Source: Chloroflexi bacterium HGW-Chloroflexi-3 (GTDB taxonomy: Bacteria > Chloroflexota > Anaerolineae > Anaerolineales > Anaerolineaceae). Taken from it: a DNA stretch of 33,906 nt. The notes beneath the pieces are model-generated. The model saw nothing but the letters and a program-made list of their open reading frames with translations, did no database searches and was not told where the DNA came from. Of the stretch, positions 30,631 to 33,906 are shown one piece after another. The stretch spans positions 1 to 33,906 of the forward strand of contig PHBX01000031.1 of the NCBI GenBank assembly GCA_002842045.1. The letters are read 5' to 3'. The translations under genes were made by a program, and so were the position numbers. How positions within the stretch are numbered: the first letter of the stretch is position 1; every line of letters starts with the position of its first letter.

Positions 30631-32229
30631 ATGTCAGAAAAGAATGCAATTCAAGAATTGCAGCCTTCTTCAGAAGAACACATTAATTTTAACGACATTA
30701 TTTTACGGGCTGAAAAGATCACGAAAATCTTTCCTGGTACTGTTGCATTGGAAAATGTCACATTCAATGTGTACAAAGGTAAGGTCAATGTCCTGATTGG
30801 TGAAAATGGTGCCGGGAAATCCACGTTGATGAAAATTCTTGCTGGAGTGGAACAACCAACAGATGGAAGAGTTTTGTTGGATGAACATGAAATTCTTCTT
30901 CATTCACCATTGGATGCGGCAAAACTAGGAATTGGGATCATTTATCAGGAACTAAACCTTTGTTCCAACTTGAGCGTGGTTGATAACATATTTCTAGCAC
31001 GAGAGGTTGTTCAGAAAGGGTGGATTGACAAAAAAGACCAGGTTAAAAAAGCTGTGGAGATGATTCAACGTCTCGAACAGAAAATTGACCCCAATGCCTT
31101 GGTAAGCGAATTAAGAATAGGGCAGCAACAGATCATAGAAATTGCAAAGGCATTAATCCAGGATGTAAGGATATTGATTATGGATGAACCCACTTCCGCC
31201 CTAAGCGCAGCGGAAGTGGAGATTCTATTTCGCGTTATTCGAGAATTGAAAGCGCAAGGTGTATCGATCATCTATATTTCCCACAAACTGGAAGAATTGC
31301 TTCAAATAGGAGATGTTATCACTGTTTTACGTGACGGCCGGAAAGTCGCTGAAGAAGATGCTTCCAAGGTAAGTGTCTCCTGGTTGATTGAAAAAATGGT
31401 TGGTCGAAATCCAGCAGCTTTATTCACCCGAAAAGAACGAAAACTAGGAAAAGTTTTACTCAAAGTAGAAAATTTAACTGCGCCAAGATTGGGTGGTGGT
31501 TTTGTACTGGACCATGTTTCTTTTGAGTTAAGGGAAGGCGAAATTCTAGGTTTCTATGGACTGATGGGCGCAGGCCGCTCTGACTTAGTTGACTGTCTGG
31601 CAGGGATGTATTTGCAGTCTTCAGGAAAGGTTTGGTTGGATGGTGTCCCGGTAATTTCCAAGACAATTTCAGAGAGAATCGACCATGGGTTTGTTTTGGT
31701 ACCTGAAGACAGACAACGTTATGGTCTCGTTCAATCTCTTTCCGTCATGGATAATATGCTTTTAGCCAGTCTGAAAAAATATATTAAAAGAGTTTTTCTT
31801 AACAGAAAGATTGAAAAAACAGCAACAGAACAACAAGTAAAGGACTTATCTATTCGTGTGGCAGGTATTCATCAACCGATTACTGCATTAAGTGGAGGTA
31901 ACCAGCAAAAAGTCGTGGTTGCAAAAGGATTGCTGACTAAACCTAAAGTTCTTCTACTCGATGAACCGACGCGTGGGATAGATGTTGGTGCAAAATCCGA
32001 AATTTTTGAACTAATGAACCGACTGGCTTCTCAGAATTATGGAGTAATTTTTGTATCTTCTGAGCTCAAGGAAATACTGGCAATGTCTGACAGGATAATT
32101 GTCATGTCAAAAGGTGCAATAACAGGTGAATTTTCACATAAAGAAGCCACTGAAGAAAAGCTGGTAACGGCTTCTGCTTTTGGCCACAGCCCATCAAATG
32201 GAGGTAATAATCATGGATCAGGAAAATAA
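30631..32229 (+). CDS. Ribose-type sugar ABC importer, ATP-binding protein
   Basis: A 532-residue double-ATPase protein of the RbsA/XylG/MglA type (CUT2 class). The first half has Walker A GENGAGKST at residues 57-65, an unusual signature LRIGQQQ (near 165) and Walker B ILIMDEPTS. The second half has the normally degenerate Walker A GLMGAGRSD (near 310), signature LSGGNQQK (near 422) and Walker B LLLDEPTRGID. An N-terminal extension of about 25 residues precedes the domain. It drives import with the permease and binding protein encoded next. It starts three bases after the DUF2291 gene. Substrate cannot be told from the ATPase. Confidence 0.95.
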   Translation: MSEKNAIQELQPSSEEHINFNDIILRAEKITKIFPGTVALENVTFNVYKGKVNVLIGENGAGKSTLMKILAGVEQPTDGRVLLDEHEILLHSPLDAAKLGIGIIYQELNLCSNLSVVDNIFLAREVVQKGWIDKKDQVKKAVEMIQRLEQKIDPNALVSELRIGQQQIIEIAKALIQDVRILIMDEPTSALSAAEVEILFRVIRELKAQGVSIIYISHKLEELLQIGDVITVLRDGRKVAEEDASKVSVSWLIEKMVGRNPAALFTRKERKLGKVLLKVENLTAPRLGGGFVLDHVSFELREGEILGFYGLMGAGRSDLVDCLAGMYLQSSGKVWLDGVPVISKTISERIDHGFVLVPEDRQRYGLVQSLSVMDNMLLASLKKYIKRVFLNRKIEKTATEQQVKDLSIRVAGIHQPITALSGGNQQKVVVAKGLLTKPKVLLLDEPTRGIDVGAKSEIFELMNRLASQNYGVIFVSSELKEILAMSDRIIVMSKGAITGEFSHKEATEEKLVTASAFGHSPSNGGNNHGSGK

Positions 32230-33277
32230 AAAGATAACTCGCAATATTACAAAGACAGATATTCAACAGTTTTTATTGCGAGGCAGAGCATTCATTGCTC
32301 TCATCCTGGTTTTTATTGTATTTTCAGCAATGTCTCCTCAATTCTTGAGCACAGGCAACCTTGTTATTATGTCAAAACATGTAGCAATTAATGCGTTATT
32401 AGCAATCGGGATGACTTTTGTTATTCTTACCGGTGGAATTGATCTTTCAGTTGGCTCAATTGTGGGAATGACAGCCATGATCGCCGGGGGATTAATCAAT
32501 GAAGGAATTATTCTTCCTCAATTGGGGGTTATTGTTTATCCTCACACCTGGATGATCATCATCATTTCATTGATGGTGGGGACACTGATGGGGGCGATAA
32601 GCGGAGTAGTCATCACTCGCTTCAATGTTGCGCCTTTTATTGCAACACTGGGCATGTTGTATGTTGCCCGCGGTATTGCTGGCCTTCGAAATAATGGATA
32701 TACCTTTCCCAATCTAATTGGGCGCCCTGAATTTGGTAATACAGGATTTCCAATTCTGGGAGCGGGTAATTTTTTGGGAATCAACTACTCCATTTGGTTG
32801 ATGATTGCCCTGACGATCATTGCTTATATTATAACGACACGCTTACCGTTTGGACGGCATGTATATGCAGTTGGTGGAAATGAACGTGCCGCTGAATTGT
32901 CAGGAGTCCGTATATCTAGAACAAAAATATTGGTTTACAGTATTAGTGGTTTCTGTTCTGCTCTGGTGGGTTTAATCATCGCCTCTCAATTAGTCGCAGC
33001 ACATCCAGCGACCGGAGAGTCTTTTGAATTGAATGCAATTGCAGCGGTAGTCCTTGGAGGAACGTCATTGGCGGGAGGACGAGGAAGTATGGGTGGAACA
33101 CTGATTGGCGCATTTGTGATCGGTGTTCTGGGTGATGGTTTGGTGATGATGGGTGTATCGTCATTCTGGCAAAAAGTGATTAAAGGTGCTGTTATTGTAT
33201 TGGCTGTTATCATCGACCAGGTACAGGCAAGAATGCAAGAAAGGATTGCCCTTCAACGACAACAAATAATTAAATGA
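32213..33277 (+). CDS. Ribose-type sugar ABC importer, permease
   Basis: A 354-residue membrane permease of the RbsC/AraH type with eight to ten membrane segments. Family features include FVILTGGIDLSVGSIVG (about residues 66-82), NVAPFIATLGM (about 138-148), and GGNERAAELSGV (about 221-232), the coupling-helix region that contacts the ATPase. A GGSLAGG-type loop lies near residues 284-292. The ATG at 32213 is chosen because GGAGG lies at 32200-32204; the frame opens earlier but that would be far inside the ATPase gene. It overlaps the ATPase gene by 17 bases. It would form the transmembrane channel as a homodimer. Confidence 0.95.
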   Translation: MDQENKKITRNITKTDIQQFLLRGRAFIALILVFIVFSAMSPQFLSTGNLVIMSKHVAINALLAIGMTFVILTGGIDLSVGSIVGMTAMIAGGLINEGIILPQLGVIVYPHTWMIIIISLMVGTLMGAISGVVITRFNVAPFIATLGMLYVARGIAGLRNNGYTFPNLIGRPEFGNTGFPILGAGNFLGINYSIWLMIALTIIAYIITTRLPFGRHVYAVGGNERAAELSGVRISRTKILVYSISGFCSALVGLIIASQLVAAHPATGESFELNAIAAVVLGGTSLAGGRGSMGGTLIGAFVIGVLGDGLVMMGVSSFWQKVIKGAVIVLAVIIDQVQARMQERIALQRQQIIK

Positions 33278-33381
33278 TTATCAAGAGAAACAAACTCAGA
33301 AAGGAGTAGAGATATTGAAAGGATAATTTTCTATAGTCTGGATTGATAAATCGAAATTTAACCCAAAATTGGAGGAGTAAA

Positions 33382-33906
33382 ATGTATAAAAAGAATTTTG
33401 CAATTTTTCTGAGTGTGATGATTGTGATGACAATGATCCTGACTGCTTGTCAACCAAAGGCAGAAGAACCTGCAGTGGTTGAAAAACCAGCAGAAAAAGG
33501 ATTAATTTGTGTGATCGTTCCTGGTGTGGAAAACCCATTCTTTGGCTCAATGCAGGAAATTGCTGCAGCTAAGGCAGAGGAACTCGGTTACAAGACGTTA
33601 AAGCTTGTGCACAATGATGATGCTAATAAACAAATGGAACTGTTCGAAACCTGTATTGCACAGAAAGCTGTCGCTATTATTCTGGACAACGCAGGTGCTG
33701 ATGCAACCGTTGCTGCAGTACAAAAAGCTAAAGATGCTGGTATTCCATCCTTCCTTGTTGATCGTGAAATTAGCCAGGAAGGCGTAGCCGTATCCCAGAT
33801 CGTATCAAACAACTACCAGGGTGCAACCATTCTGGCAGAAGAATTTGCTCGCTTGATGGGAGAAGAAGGTAAATACATTGAACTGACCGGACGTGACACC
33901 GACACC
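33382..33906 (+). CDS. Sugar ABC importer, substrate-binding lipoprotein (cut by window end)
   Basis: The first 175 codons of a periplasmic-binding-protein-like lipoprotein (RbsB/peripla_BP_4 type). The signal peptide ends in LTAC (Cys about residue 23). The mature part begins after a charged linker and shows the ribose-binding-protein pattern: VIVPGVENPFFGSMQEIA, then DDANKQMELFETCIAQKAVAIILDNA, then VDREI and SNNYQGA. Phe-Phe in NPFFGS and Asp/Asn in the later segments usually contact the sugar. GGAGGAG is seven bases before the ATG. The gene follows the permease after 104 bases. The C-terminal half lies outside the window, so the ligand cannot be judged. Confidence 0.93.
   Translation, partial: MYKKNFAIFLSVMIVMTMILTACQPKAEEPAVVEKPAEKGLICVIVPGVENPFFGSMQEIAAAKAEELGYKTLKLVHNDDANKQMELFETCIAQKAVAIILDNAGADATVAAVQKAKDAGIPSFLVDREISQEGVAVSQIVSNNYQGATILAEEFARLMGEEGKYIELTGRDTDT

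Overview
The window looks like a piece of a bacterial chromosome from the Chloroflexota, probably class Anaerolineae. This is an inference from gene content (a DUF3105/DUF2085/redoxin cluster, plant-type cystathionine gamma-synthase, archaeal/yeast-type Asd, GC-rich intergenic repeats); there is no rRNA or marker gene to prove it. The code is standard (TGA, TAA and TAG all end intact genes), with one good candidate for UGA read as selenocysteine.

Layout. 1-2499: a membrane acyltransferase-like gene between two related repeat arrays. 2500-4780: minus-strand genes for a CDF metal transporter, an ICMT/NnrU-like membrane methyltransferase and a PlsC acyltransferase. 4897-8379: a tightly coupled minus-strand operon hom > SAM methyltransferase > asd > DUF692 (MNIO) enzyme. 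8554-9321: terC. 9307-10652: remains of an LRR protein and of a CPBP protease, each broken by TGA. 10730-13648: a promoter, a Met-rich leader ORF and a terminator/antiterminator in front of cystathionine gamma-synthase and aspartokinase. With hom and asd, most of the aspartate-to-homoserine/methionine trunk lies within about 8 kb.

13955-22616: a self-contained sugar-alcohol PTS operon: PRD regulator, mannitol-type EIIC, EIIB and EIIA, an HPr-EI fusion, a zinc polyol dehydrogenase with an extra Rossmann-like segment, a 1-phosphofructokinase-family kinase and a small unknown protein. 22617-22994 is a gene graveyard that includes a mutated copy of the aspartokinase 3' end. 22995-24889 (minus) holds DUF3105, DUF2085 and a redoxin lipoprotein whose UxxC motif is encoded with an in-frame TGA followed by a SECIS-like hairpin. 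25034-25459 is a decayed methyltransferase.

25508-33906: a divergent sugar locus. A SorC regulator faces split transketolase, FGGY kinase, DUF2291 protein and a ribose-type ABC importer (ATPase, permease, binding protein cut by the window end). The likely logic is import of a sugar, phosphorylation (of a ketose) and transketolase cleavage into central metabolism.

The strongest candidates for something undescribed are the leader-peptide attenuator ahead of the methionine genes, the selenocysteine redoxin, and the MNIO enzyme translationally coupled to asd.
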